Below, piece by piece: positions 34,573 through 47,245 of a DNA stretch of 64,000 bases (its first letter is position 1; each line of letters begins with the position of its first letter). Made by a program: the position numbers and the translations under genes. Under the pieces are notes generated by a model. It was not told where the DNA came from. It saw nothing but the letters and a program-made list of their open reading frames with translations, and ran no database searches. The stretch comes from Strongyloides papillosus (lineage: Eukaryota > Nematoda > Chromadorea > Rhabditida > Strongyloididae): contig SRSI01000010.1 of NCBI GenBank assembly GCA_005656395.1, positions 496,001-560,000 on the forward strand, read 5' to 3'.

Positions 34573-36362
34573 ATGGCAGATGAATCGCCTGGTTGTATAA
34601 CAAAAAACATTATTGCTAAATTTTGCATTGGGCATTATTCAGAGAAATTTAAAAAACCAAATGAACATGGACATACACATAAATGGTTACTTTTTGTCAG
34701 ACATATTAATAGAAGTGTAATAAAGGATAAAGATTTTATATCAAAAGTTACGTATAAATTACATCCAAGTTTTCCTAATAATGTTAGAATTTTCAAAGAT
34801 CCGCCTTTTGAGTTATCAGAAACAGGATACGGTAGTTTTCCATTAGATGTTGAAATTAAATTTACGGGTATCAAAAAAGTGTACAACATTAAATATCAAT
34901 TAGAATTAACATTGGGTATGATTTATATTGTCTTATTTATTTATTTGTTTTATTTAACTACTTTATATTATTTTCTTAACATATGATTATTTTAGGTGAA
35001 CCACTGGAGACATTTAAAGAACAAAATGTTATGATTTTAGATCCAACACCTCAATTTGTTGAAACGGTTTTAAAAATTAATAACATGATGGAAAAAAAGA
35101 AACCTATTATGATTATCAAAGAACCTTCAAAATCAAATGATGAAATTTTAAAAAATGGAAGTTCTTCAAAAGTTAACATTAATAAAAATGCCAGTAAAGA
35201 AGAACGTCGTGCAAAAAAATTAAAAGATAAAGATGATAGTGAATGCATTGAGAAAAAACAACTAAAAATTAGTAGTGATATTGGAAGTTACTTAGTTAAA
35301 ACATCTACAAATAAAAAACACAGTGAAATAATTGCAAAATCTCCCAAAAAGGGATTTGTAGCTGGAAATAATGATGAAAAAAATATGTCGTTGTATGATT
35401 CAAAGCTTACTTCACTAAAGAATTTAATTGGTAGAGATCAAAATAAAAAAGACACAAAAATAATGAAGTTTGATCCCATCTCACCTCCAGATATGGAAGA
35501 TACCAACTATATCGTTAAAGAAGATGTACGAAGTAATTCTAGATCAAGTTCAAGAAGTGATTATAAGTCGAAAAATAAATTTACCTATATATCTGATGAT
35601 TCTCGTAGTAACACACCACTAGAATTTGATAGTGAAAAGAAAAAAAAGAATTCAAAAGTTCCTTTACAAAAATTGTGTTGTGATTTTGACAAACCGAAAA
35701 ATAAGATGTTAGAAAAAATTCGTAGCGATCCTGATATGTTGAAAGATAACAAGAAAAGGAAAAGAAAAAGTGAAGACAATATCAATATTACCCCAAAAGG
35801 ATCACCTTATAATGATAATAAAGATAATGGTACAAAAAGATCAAAGCATGAAAACAGCCTAGTTGATGGTATAAAAAAATATTCGACAGTTAAAACTGAA
35901 GTTCGTAGAAGATATAATGAAGATACAGAAACCTCAAGAAGTATTACACCGCAAGAAAAAAAGACATTTTCGAGTCACGATGGAAATGGAAAAAACGAAA
36001 CTACGTTAAATAGAAGGGGCCTTCGTTACGAACATACATTTGCTGAAATGATAAGTGATAGTGATTCCACAATGTCTTCACCTGACAATTGCAATAACAA
36101 TTTTACTGGTGGAAATACTTCAAATCCATCTGGTTTAAATTCTAAAAATCAGTCTAATACAGATACAGCATTATTATTATTGTTAAAATCTAAAATTGCT
36201 TCATTAGAAGATCCTGATAGTATTTATCAAGTAACGGAAGCTATTTTAAAGGTGAATCCTAAATTAGTAAAATTAGTTGACGACCAATTTTTATTTGATC
36301 TCACAAATTTTCCAACATCTTTAATCAACTCTCTTTCAAAGATATTGCAAATCGTCACATGA
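34573..36362 (+). CDS. AF9/ENL-family YEATS protein
   Basis: Exons 34573-34915 and 34996-36362 encode 569 aa. The YEATS domain spans about residues 10-135. HTHKW is at 34-38, and the acyl-lysine pocket residues of AF9 are matched by H64, S66, F67 (LHPSF) and Y86, F89 (GYGSF). A long Lys/Ser-rich disordered region follows. The last 65 residues (about 500-565; LLLLLKSKIASLED, IYQVTEAIL, FLFDLTNF) resemble the ANC1-homology domain of AF9/ENL, which binds AF4, DOT1L or CBX8. The domain order YEATS-basic linker-AHD is that of MLLT1/MLLT3, chromatin readers of the super elongation complex and DOT1L complex. Expected to be nuclear. Confidence 0.9.
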
Positions 36363-36600
36363 TATTTAGCCAAATAAGACTTATATTAATGTTAAAGTTG
36401 TGATTTTAGTTTTTGACCTACACATAAATTTGTACATCATTAAGTCTCTTTTCTTACTTATCAAAAAGTATTACAATATTATGTAAGAAATCATTTCTGT
36501 TATAAATTTTTATATTGTACAAAGTATATCATTATTAATGATTTTAATGAATAAAAATTGTCGTTTAATTATTTTTATATATGACATTCCATTAATATTT
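36363..36600. other. Convergent 3' region
   Basis: 3' UTR space between the YEATS gene and the collagen gene; AATAAAA near 36549. Confidence 0.5.
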
Positions 36601-37583
36601 CTAGTATCCGGGTGCGAGACGAGGAGCTAAAAGTAAAAAAGAGTTTATCAATTTCCAAAATATAATTTTTACCTGGACAATCGCAGCCACCATTTGATCC
36701 TGGATTTCCTGGGGATCCAGATGATCCTGGTAGACCCTAAAAATTAAGGTTTATATAAAACTAGGAAATTAAACATACAGCTGGTCCTGGAGGTCCTCTG
36801 GGGCCAACTTCTCCTGGTGGTCCATCAAGTCCGTTTGATCCATCTTTTCCGGGAGGACCTGCCCTTCCTGGTGTTCCTGGTGGACCGACTCTTCCTGGAG
36901 GTCCAGGTGGCCCAGCTGGAGGGTTTGCTCCGGGTATAAGCTTTCCAGGTTCTCCCGGCATTCCTTTGGAACCATCTTGTCCTGGTGCTCCTGGTTGTCC
37001 AGGTGGACCTGGCTGGCCTGGAGGTCCAACTGGTCCGTCTTCACCAGGTAAACCTGGATTTCCGGGTGTTCCATCTGATCCAGGTTGGCCTACTGGTCCA
37101 CTTGGACCTGGTGCTGCTGTACAAGGACATTGAGGTGGAACTGGTAACAATTTTTCATGTAATTCTGCATCTTTTCCTGGTGGTCCATCAGGTCCAGGAC
37201 CTACACCAGGTTCTCCATCTTTTCCAGGGATACCTGGAGGTCCATCAGGACCAGGAGGACCTTGTTGACAGGTACAACATAAAGAATCTGCTTGACGAGC
37301 TACACGGTGGATTATATCATCATCATTTTCTTCTTCTGGCAACATTTCAACCATTTCTCTCCACATATCCCGAGCTCTATTTTTGCAATACTCAACTTCT
37401 CCCTAATTAAACGATTAGTTAAATAATTAAATTATAACTTACTTGAACATTTGCTTGTAATACTTGGACATACTGAAAAACAATAGGAAATGAAATGAGA
37501 CATGCTGTTATAGCTACAGTAGAAAATACGACAGCAACGAATGCAACAGGTCTTAATGAATGAGATTTATGAAAATCCATCAT
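36601..37583 (-). CDS. Cuticle collagen
   Basis: Exons (minus strand) 37583-37443, 37402-36779, 36736-36673 and 36626-36601 give 284 aa. The start is the first ATG of MMDFHK at 37583; the longer in-frame reading begins at a non-ATG codon. The protein has an N-terminal transmembrane/signal anchor ([19 protein letters not shown]), a conserved NC1-like segment with [12 protein letters not shown] and RVARQA (a furin-type site), then interrupted Gly-X-Y blocks. Cys groups CCTCQ, CPCT and CDCPG separate the blocks, and the last exon gives APRLAPGY. This is the plan of nematode cuticle collagens, secreted by hypodermis and cross-linked in the cuticle. Confidence 0.95.
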
Positions 37584-39731
37584 TCGGTTGTAGTGAGGAA
37601 TACAACTAATCACTCTTTTCTAATATCAGTATCTTTTTATCCTTATTTCATTGAAACTAGATTATGTTCAAGGAAAACAAGTTCATGAATTTTATATCTT
37701 ATACAATAAAATTATATTCTCTTATTTATTAAAAAAATTAAAACACAATATGAAATATTATTAAAATAATTGTGGAACAGCTTTGAAACGCTTTGGTGAC
37801 CGCTTATTGTTTTGCACAATTATAAATTACTTTATATGTCAATTCAACACATATAATATGATAATTACAGACAAATCATTTTCAGAGTAAAAATAATAGT
37901 TATATAACTATAACATATAAAACTTAACCGTAACTAATCTTTATCTTTAAAAATTCTTATTACTTATATAGACAAAAATATTTATAAAAGTATTTAATAT
38001 AAATAATACAACGTTTCTTTTTTAATTTAATCCAAAATAAACTTTCTTATATAACAGTCGTTGTTTAAAATAATTGAAGCATATATTATTTTGTACATTT
38101 TAACAGTAAAATAAATTATAAGTAAAAACGTAAGTTTATAAATATACAATAAAAACTTTTTTTAAAAATATTACCAAATTATGTACAGTGTAAATTTGAA
38201 AATTTAATAAATAAAAAAATTCATTCTGCCATAATCAAATTCACATTAATAAAAGTGGAAATTTTTTTATTGAAATATGTTATCACATTTATTCTATTTT
38301 TAATAATCAAATTTTGTGACAAAAAGCAAAATATTTTTAACATTTTTTGCCACTTATCTTCTATTTATTTTATCAGGATTGATTAAAAATCACGCTTGTT
38401 TTGGAAATATTAAAATTAATAATTTAAACAATTTGTGTAATAATAAGAATTTTAAAACAAATACATATACTCTAAAACAATATTAATTTAGAAAAATTAA
38501 ACAAAATAGATACATAATTAAAAAAGTTATTAAATTTATTGTACATAACTTATTATTTTTAATATTTAATTATCCCAACGACAAAAAAATTAAATGATTA
38601 TAATAACTTTTTTATTAAATATTGAATGTCCCTAAATGTGCGATAAATAATTATCTATACTTCGGTAATTAAAAATATTCCACAACAAAAACTAAATATT
38701 TTACATAAAACAATAATGATATTTAATAAAGGATTATTAAATTTTACATAGTAATTTTTAAATCACAGATGTGATGAATGTTGAATTATGAAAAATTAAA
38801 ACATTGTCGATCCAATAGAAATAAATATGCTCAAATTACTGTCTATTAACGTTCATGTGCTGGAGTTGCTCAAAAAATAAATACAACAACAATATAGTAA
38901 TTTATATTTTTGATGTTGACAATTCTTTACGTATTTTTATTTATTTATTGCCTTCTGGATTATTTCAATATCTAAGGTCATTATCGCAAAATTAGGAAAA
39001 TAATTTATATATATATATTAATACAAAATATCGTACTTTAAGTACTTGTAGAATGTATATATGATTGGCTAACATAATTACATATCATCAATTACATACG
39101 TTAGAAAATATCTTATATGTGACAGAAAATTTATTGCAAATTGAGAATTCCATTCATTATTTCTGTCTATTAAAAAAATTGTAATTAGAAAAGATATAAA
39201 TTTAAAAATTAAATAGTTTATACTAGTTTCTAATCAAATTATTTAAACATTTTTTTGCAAACGATTTTTTTCTAAATTATTGTTATAAACTTCAAGAAAA
39301 AATAATTGTTCATCAAATTAGGATTGTGAAATAAAAAAATAATGAGCAAAACCATTATTTAAGTACAAGAAATTTAAATATGTCATTTAGATTCAAGAAA
39401 AAATGTTGGTAAAATTCTTTCTGCTAGGTCGTTATTTAAAAGATATTTACTTAATAGCTAATTTCACTAAGTACACTACATAAAAACATAATTCCAAATC
39501 TTGCTTCAAGACTTTTTTGTATATATTTTTCAACACACCATTGAATTACTAACAATAAATTTAACACGCTTTAGAGAGGATATATGTTGGTTGTAGACAG
39601 TATTCCAAAATTCGCTAGGAGTTACTAGCTTGTTAATTTTTGTTGTATATTTTGTTGTTTCACTCTAATTTGGCTGAAGTAGCAATAAAGTTATAATTTA
39701 TTTATTTGTTACAGTGCTATTTATTTACACA
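37584..39731. other. Long divergent intergenic region
   Basis: 2.1 kb of AT-rich DNA between the collagen start (minus) and NRBP start (plus). It ends with TTGTTACAG 18 bp before the NRBP ATG, a likely spliced-leader acceptor. No gene, RNA or repeat recognised. Confidence 0.5.
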
Positions 39732-42700
39732 ATGCAGAATGTTTCCTTCAAAGATACAAAAAGTTCATTGACTGCTTCTTCTACTGTTGGTCATGTGAAA
39801 CTAGAAAGTAAAGTTATAGGCAACAATAATTTAAATGCATTAGATATTGGAGTTTCTTTGAGTACGAAAGATGTTAAAGAAAAAACTATAGATTCGGTAG
39901 TTAATTTATCGGATAAAAGCACAACTACTGGAGAAACCCCATTAAATTTAATAAAAGCACGACTAGGCTACGACAGTGAAACATCAGAATCTGATACAGG
40001 TGATAGCAATGTAGATATTGTTGAAGAAAGCCCTAATGGGAGGTGGGTGAAAAGGACTGAAAAAGTCAATCAAAGAGATATACCAGGTATTAATAAATCA
40101 TATCTAGCTATGGATAACGATACAGGAAATGAAGTTGTTTGGAATGAGGTATTGTTTTCTGGGTGTAAAAATTTTAAACAAAAACAGCATATTATTCGTC
40201 AAATATTTGATAATCTTGGACAACTTAGACATGCAAATTTAGTACGGTTTCATGATCATTGGACGGATGGAACTGAAGAAAAGCCTAGAGTATGTTTTTC
40301 ATCGTTTGCTTACCTACATGTATCATTTAGATTGTTTTTATTACGGAGTATATGTCTTCTGGTTGTATGGCGCGCTTTCTACATAGAACTCGGGTATTAA
40401 ACAATAGTGGATTATCAATAAAATCTTGGAAAGCATGGTGTACTCAAATATTATCTGCTCTAAATTATCTTCATTCATGCCTTCCGTCTGTAGTTCATGG
40501 AAATTTAAATATTAATACTATATTTTTCCAACAGAATGGTAAAATCAAGATTGGTGGTGGTATGTTATCATATCATAAGATTATTAATTTTTTAATTTAG
40601 TTACTCCTCATGATGTAAAAATGATGCTTAATTCTCTTCAAAATAATGTTAAATATCTTCACTATTTGCCTCCTGAATACCATCGTAAGACTTTATCTAT
40701 TATTTTTTTATGTTTTTTATAGAAAACAAAGAATCTACAGTAGAATCAGACATATATTCTTTTGGTATTTGTGCTCTAGAAATGGCTATTCATAAAGGTC
40801 TTATAGACTTTGCTAGGTCACTGAATCCTGATATCCCTAATCCAGTCGTAGATCAAGAAGTGATACAAAAAGCTCTTGATCAGTTGGAAGATGAGCAACA
40901 AAAAGTATATAAAACTTTTGTTCAGGAAGTTAATATTTTTCTTTTAGGATTTTATAAAAAGTTGTTTAAAAGAAAACCCAATGGAAAGGGAATCAGTCAG
41001 AAAACTTCTTTTTCACCCTATTTTATTTAAAATTCACCAGTTGAAGCTTCTGGCAGCGCATAAAATTGTTAAATTACATTTAAATGAGGACTTACCTTCA
41101 GATTATTTCCAAATTGTGGATCCTGATAGGATTGCAGCAACTTCGAAATTTCGAGAAATGTCTTATGGTGATGTGGCTGCCTGTCAGCAGGACTTAGAAA
41201 AATTTATAAAGGATGTAAAAAATGATGTATACCCGATGACTACGTTTCCAACATTTGAACAACCAACGAAATTGAAGAAAATAGTTTTCGACCTTGATTG
41301 TCTTCTTGAAAATTGTTATAACATTGAGGATAATGATGATACTAGATCTACTGAAGGGTTAAGTATTAGTTCTCCTAGGCCAAGTTCTTCTAAAACATCA
41401 AATTCTCCTAGTGGTAGGGATGTAATTAGTCCCGAGAGTATTCCTTCCAAATGTTTAGATAGTAGTAGCTCTAGACCGATGTCTCCTGAAAATCAGATTT
41501 TCCCATTTGCCACTGCTAAGGGTGGTTTAGTTTCTGATAGTTCTGCTGTTTCGAAATCAAAGTTTAGCATCGAACGCTTTTCAACAGAACCTTCTCCTCC
41601 CCCAACAATGCATAAAGCGGCTTCTCAGCCTCCAGAAATAGGTGATAATAGTAATAATGATATAAATAGTAGAATTGATAGCGTTCACTTTGAATTAGGT
41701 GAGAAAATGAATGATTTTAATGAATCTACAGGTTCATTTAATACAACGTTACAATCTTCTGATAGGGAATTAAATGTTAAAAATGGAGAAGTAAATGCTA
41801 ATTTTGGTAATGATATAAATACTACTCAAAAAGATGTATCTGCATTTTCATCAGACAAAAAAAAGAGTTCTAGTGATTCTAAAGTTTTAGACGATGTTAA
41901 TGCTTCAACCGAATCTCAAGATATAAAACTTAACAACGATTTAACATCTGAAACCAAGCCTTTAGAAAATGAGCCAAAGAAGAAACAATTTGTCGTTATA
42001 AAAGTTTCGACTAAAACAGATACAGCATTACCTGAAGATAAAAGTTTAGAACTGTTAAATAATGAATATGTCGATGGAAATAATATCAAGATAACAAAGA
42101 AGAAAATTTTTGATATTTCTCGTGTTAAACCAGAACATTCCGCTTTGGGAGAAAACTTTGGTGGTTGTACTGAACTGGTAAATGATGAATCGTTTACTGA
42201 TAGTTCAGAACGCAGGAGTAGTTTACAGCATAACAGTGAATTATCGACTTCACTTACAAAGAGTAGATTTACATTGATAAAAGGTTCTGATTTCCCAAGC
42301 TTGGACTTTGACCAAGGTATATTAGAAAATAGTGATTTATCATGTCAAGAAGAGATTAACGAAATAAGAGAGAATTTATTAAAACTACAACAAATGAACA
42401 GTAGAGATTATGATGATGACGAAGACGATGTAAAAACAGGGGATTTGTCAAGGAATATTGTAGTAGATAATTCTGGAGGGAGGATGAGTATTGTTAATAA
42501 AATAACAAATTTCGACGAAGTTAAAGACGGTCAATCGAAAATACTGGTCAAAGGAAGTTCTACAGGCGATTTACTAAATGCTGATAATTCTCAATCTCTT
42601 GATATAACAGATTCTGAAAATGATTCAAGATCCTCCTCTCCAACACACAAAGTTATTGACGAGAGTTTAGTCATTAAAAAAGTTAATGTTAGTATTGATG

Positions 42701-42997
42701 GAACGTCAGTCTTTATTAGCATTCGGTTGTCAAATAATATGGTTAGAAATTTAAAAACAAGTATTACAAACGAGGATAATTCAAATTCATTGATTTCAAG
42801 TTTAGTTGAAGAAGGATTTATTAGAAAGGTAATTTTTTTGTTTAATTTTGTAATATATTCTCTTTTAGTGTGATGCTGCACAATTTATGATGATCTTTTC
42901 ATTACTATTAGAAGATTTTGATTTGGAAGGTAAAAGATCGATATCATGGTTAAATGATATGGAATCTGGGGGTAAAATAACATTAAATTCTGTTTGA
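39732..42997 (+). CDS. NRBP1: NRBP/Madm pseudokinase with a large insertion carrying TSC22D-like motifs
   Basis: Exons 39732-40289, 40331-40559, 40601-40684, 40723-40904, 40948-42828 and 42869-42997 join in frame to 1020 aa, against 535 in human NRBP1. EESPNGRWVKR, VNQRDIPGI, AMDNDTGNEVVWNEV, FITEYMSSG, WCTQILSALNYLHSC, HGNLNINTIF, SDIYSFGICALEMA and RKLLFHP match NRBP1. Kinase residues are lost: VWNE for VAIK, HGN for HRD, no DFG. The conserved C-terminal region (KKVNVSIDG ... SLVEEGFI, about 928-975) is present. About 460 extra Ser/Asp/Asn-rich residues (about 465-925) separate it from the pseudokinase; they include KKKQFVVIKV (695-704), IFDISRV (738-744) and SRFTLIKGSD (790-799). NRBP is an adaptor in growth control and WNK/TSC22D signalling. 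Confidence 0.93.
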
Positions 42998-44161
42998 AAT
43001 ATGTCTGCTGAATATAAATACTAGTTATTACACATTCAAATAAAGAATATAAAATTTAATGTAAGAAATATCAAGCTGACTATAAACAAACAAATAGATA
43101 ATAAAAATTAGTAATTAAAAGATATTAATTATTGCTAACTTTAAAAAAATTTATTAACTTTTCATGTTCACTGGTATATGATAAAATATGTTCTATCAAT
43201 TTTAATTGTTTTTATTTGCCATCTTACATAGAAATTGCATTTTTCTATTGATACTGAAATTTCTTTAGATTTATAGAAATTTTTATTTGATAATTGTTTT
43301 TTAAGCAAAGAGAAATCATAATAAAAGTTTTATTTTTGGTAATTTTCCTTTTTATTTATACTTACCATTTTATTCGCGACTGAATTATTGTTTAATGTTC
43401 TATAGTTGGCATTACAAAATAGTGTTACTATAAAAATGTTGGAAAAATTACTTAACATAATATTTTTAATATGCATTAGTTCTTACCAAGTTGTTAATAA
43501 TTTATTGCTAAAAATCAAAAATAGAGTTGCTTTTGTTTAGTATTTTTTATTTTATTAACATGTTTTTTTAGTAAAATATATATTTTTCTGTACTTTTGTT
43601 TGATTCAACAAGTTTATAGTAGTTTTAATATTAAAAAGTTATAAATAAGGAAATTTGTTTTCCTAATTATATATTTTTGCTTTTCATAATACACCAGACT
43701 TCTTTATTAAAAGTTTGTTTTAATTTTGTGAAGTAGATTATAAATTAATTACCAAACTCAAAATATTAAGAGGAGCATCTTATCAATGATACGATTCAAA
43801 ATCTTTATTATTCTTGCCTCTAACTGGCACGGTTCACAAATATGTTTCTTCATTGTAATTGACTCTTCTTTAAATGAAAAGGATAAATATAAGAAAAAGT
43901 TTAATTAAGGTACGAATAAATAAAATTTGTTACAAAGCGTTAGAAAAGGGCTTTGTATTTATGAAGAAAGTTATAAATGCACCCTGTAATTCACTTTTTA
44001 AAGAGGGTATCTTAATAAGAGGACTATACTATCAAATAAATGTGCACGAAATTCCCAAATATAAAGGTAAGTTTAGACACACCTACTCTTAATTTCCTGA
44101 GTTATATCTTTTCAGAGAAATTAAAATTTTTATACACATATGATTTTTTAATACATTTAGT
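42998..44161. other. Intergenic region with a doubtful small ORF
   Basis: AT-rich DNA. An ORF at 43874-44092 (72 aa, KALEKGFVFMKK, ATG start) could splice at 44068 to an acceptor near 44115 and stay open a further 16 codons, but composition and context give little support. The region ends with ATTTAG one base before the next gene's ATG. Confidence 0.35.
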
Positions 44162-47100
44162 ATGACACTAAAATTATTTTTTACTAAACTTGTAATAATA
44201 TATTTATTAGCTAATTTCTTGTCAACGGTATCATCGCAACATGGAACAGTTGGAAAACCATGTGAAGTGAGTACAGATTGTGGGACGGGAAATTATTGTG
44301 CTGGAAATAAAAGATGTGCATGCTTATCAACATATGTTGAGATTGACTCATATTGTTGGAAAAGTTAGTTATTATAAATATATTTTATATTAAATATTTA
44401 TTATTCTTATAGAAATTAATCCTGGAAACAGTGGATGTACAATGAATAAACAGTGTGAAGCTGTTTGGCCAGGTGCATACTGTCGTTCTGGAGAATGTCG
44501 TTGTGCTAATAATCAACCACCATTTCAAACTCGTGATGGGAAAGTATGCCTTAATTTCGGATTTTGTCCACTTAATGGAAATAATCCTAAATTTAGAATT
44601 GAAAATCAAGTTCAGCAATGTTATGGTGGTGCTGATGCTACTTGTGAAGCCATAGGTGCCTTGGCATATGATTGTATTTGTGATTCTGAAGATTGCACAG
44701 TTAACAATCCAATTTCTTTCTGTTGTCCATCAAGAAGTTTTGCATGTCTTGCACCAATGAATGAAGGCCATAGTGCTCCAGGAAGTGGTGGAACTACATT
44801 AAATCATTGGTATCACGATCCAATAACTGGTGAATGTCGGGAATTAAAATATCAAGGATATGGTGGAAATGCAAACAATTTCCAAACAAAAGTAAGTATA
44901 AAATATGGTAAATTCTTTTATTAAATGCTTTTTTTAGGATCACTGTGAATCATATTGTAAACAGACTTGTCAAAGAGGACTTCCTTTATATAAAGATAGA
45001 ACAACAGGTGTAAAACAGGAGCCTGTTTATTGTCAAGGAAATGATGCTGGATGTAATAATCCAAATTACGCATGTACAACTATAGGAACCCTTCAACAAT
45101 GTTGTCCTACGTATCAATTTATATGTTCTAGAAATGGTGCAATACCCACTGAGGTATATAATACAGCAGGAGGATTACCATCAGAATACTTCGATGTAGG
45201 AATTCCTGATGGATCTGGAAATACTTACCCAAGATTTTACTATGATTCAAGGGAAGGCCGTTGTATTCAGTTCAGTTATCTTGGACAAGGTGGAAATTTC
45301 AATAATTTCCTTAGTTCAGGTATTCTATTATATGGTTATATTTATTTACTTAAATTTTTTTGAAATTTAGATAGTTGTGAAAAATTCTGTTCTAGAATTT
45401 TATGTTCTGCAGGTGAACCACTAAAAGATTCTTCTGGGGAAAGAAATATGGAATGTAGTCCAACGGGTTCCGGTGCTAATAGTTGTCCAAGTACCCATTC
45501 ATGTGAATCAACCTCAGGATCAAGCAGTTTTGGAGGGGTTTGTTGCCCAAGACCACAATATGTATGTACTTTAAAAAAAGAGCAAGGAAGTTGTGGAACA
45601 TATTCAAATAGGTGGTGGTTTAATGCAAAAACTGGAAATTGCGAAGAATTCATATATTCTGGCTGTCAAGGAAACGCTAATAATTTTGAAACTTATAAAA
45701 GTTGTCAAGATTATTGTAGAGATGCTAGAAGTGAACCACAATGTATTCAAGGTTCAGCACTTACTGATTCCAATGGTAATTTTATTATTTGTGGAGGATC
45801 ATCTTCTGCAACTACAACATGTCCTGCAAATACATACTGTTATTATGATGGATCAACATATGGATGCTGTCCAACACAAGCTTATATTTGCTCACTTTCA
45901 GCTAAACCAGGTTCTGTTTGTGGACCAGCTATTACAAGATGGTTTTATGATAGTACTACTAGAACATGCCAAACATACAGTTTTAATGGATGTGATGGAA
46001 ATGCTAATAATTTTGCAGTAAGTTTCAATTTGTTAAAGAAATATTTAGTGTTAGTCAAATAATAATAACTTTAAAAATTATATTTTATATAATATTTTTT
46101 TTAGACACAACAAGATTGTAGAGATTTTTGTCGTGTTGATAGTTGTCCTGATGGAGGAGATGTTTGGAAAGAACCTAATGGTGTTCCTAGATCATGTACG
46201 ACAAATCGTCAATGTCCAAATACACATTATTGTACACCTGTTACATCGTGGAGCGGAACAATGTTTCAAACAAAATCTTTATGCTGTCCAACAAAAAATT
46301 ATATTTGTAGCAAGCCAAAAGATGTTGGTGTTCGATGTTCATCTACCAAAATTACAAGATGGTATTTCAATAGTGATACAAAAACTTGTCTTCCTTTTGA
46401 ATTTAATGGTTGTGAAGGTAACAGAAACAATTTTGCATCAGAAAAAACCTGTACAAACTTCTGTTTATCAGAAGCTTGTCCATCTGGTACTGTAGTAGCT
46501 AGAGAAGCAGATGGTTCACGATTAATTCAGTGTTCCAATCCAGGAGGTTCAGGTAGAAGTACCTCTGGAGGTTGTCCAGAAAATTATAATTGCTATTCCT
46601 CACCACTTCTTGATCAAAATGTTTGTTGTGGTGCAAGCGTTGAATTACAATCACTATGTCCACCTTATTCAACACCATATATATCAGCTCTTACTCTTCA
46701 ACCAACACAATGTACACCAAATGTTGATGGAAATTGTCCAGGAAATTTCTTCTGCTGGTTTTCTACTACCTCATCTTCAGTAAATGCATTTTATTGTTGC
46801 AGATCACCAGAAAGTGTTGATACTGGATGTATGTTTATTTAGTAATTATACATTTAAAAATATTTTTTTAGACTGTCCACCACAATTAATTCCAGTTCCT
46901 GGTGATGGAGGTCAACAATATAAATATTGTTCACCATCGGCACCAGTAGATGATGTCATTCAAGGATGTGGACCTAATCGTCATTGCCAATATTCTACAA
47001 ATCTTGAAAGATATATTTGTTGTGGTTTAGAGTCAGATGTACGATTACCAAATATATGCCCACCACAACCAGCTAACCTTATACCCGTTGAATTAGCTGG

Positions 47101-47245
47101 AAATTATAGGACATGTAATCCATATGCTAAATCTGGGTCTAGTCAAGCATGTCCAGAATCCTCAGCTTGTCTATATACAGGAAATGATAATGGCTTTATT
47201 TGTTGTCGTGTTCAACCAAATCAAGGTGTTAGAAAGTTGAACTAA
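44162..47245 (+). CDS. Secreted multi-Kunitz, lustrin-type Cys-rich protein
   Basis: Exons 44162-44363, 44413-44891, 44938-45319, 45371-46017, 46105-46828 and 46872-47245 give 935 aa. A signal peptide (about 1-27) is followed by two small EB-type Cys modules. Five Kunitz domains then alternate with lustrin-type Cys repeats ending in CCP or CCG, and four Cys repeats close the chain. Kunitz domains 3-5 have all six Cys (GSC, GNC, SGCQGNANNF and so on). Domains 1 and 2 lack the second and fourth Cys (YQGYGGNANNF, YLGQGGNFNNF). The residue after the second Cys in domains 3-5 is Gly, Gly and Ser, not Lys/Arg. Such proteins occur in nematode cuticle or extracellular matrix; the protease target is unknown. 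Confidence 0.92.

Noticed and set aside
36985..37410. 141-codon plus-strand ORF opposite the collagen
   Set aside because: Antisense shadow of the repetitive Gly-X-Y coding sequence.
45593..46021. 142-codon second-frame ORF within the Kunitz gene
   Set aside because: Out-of-frame shadow; the Cys-rich frame is the conserved one.
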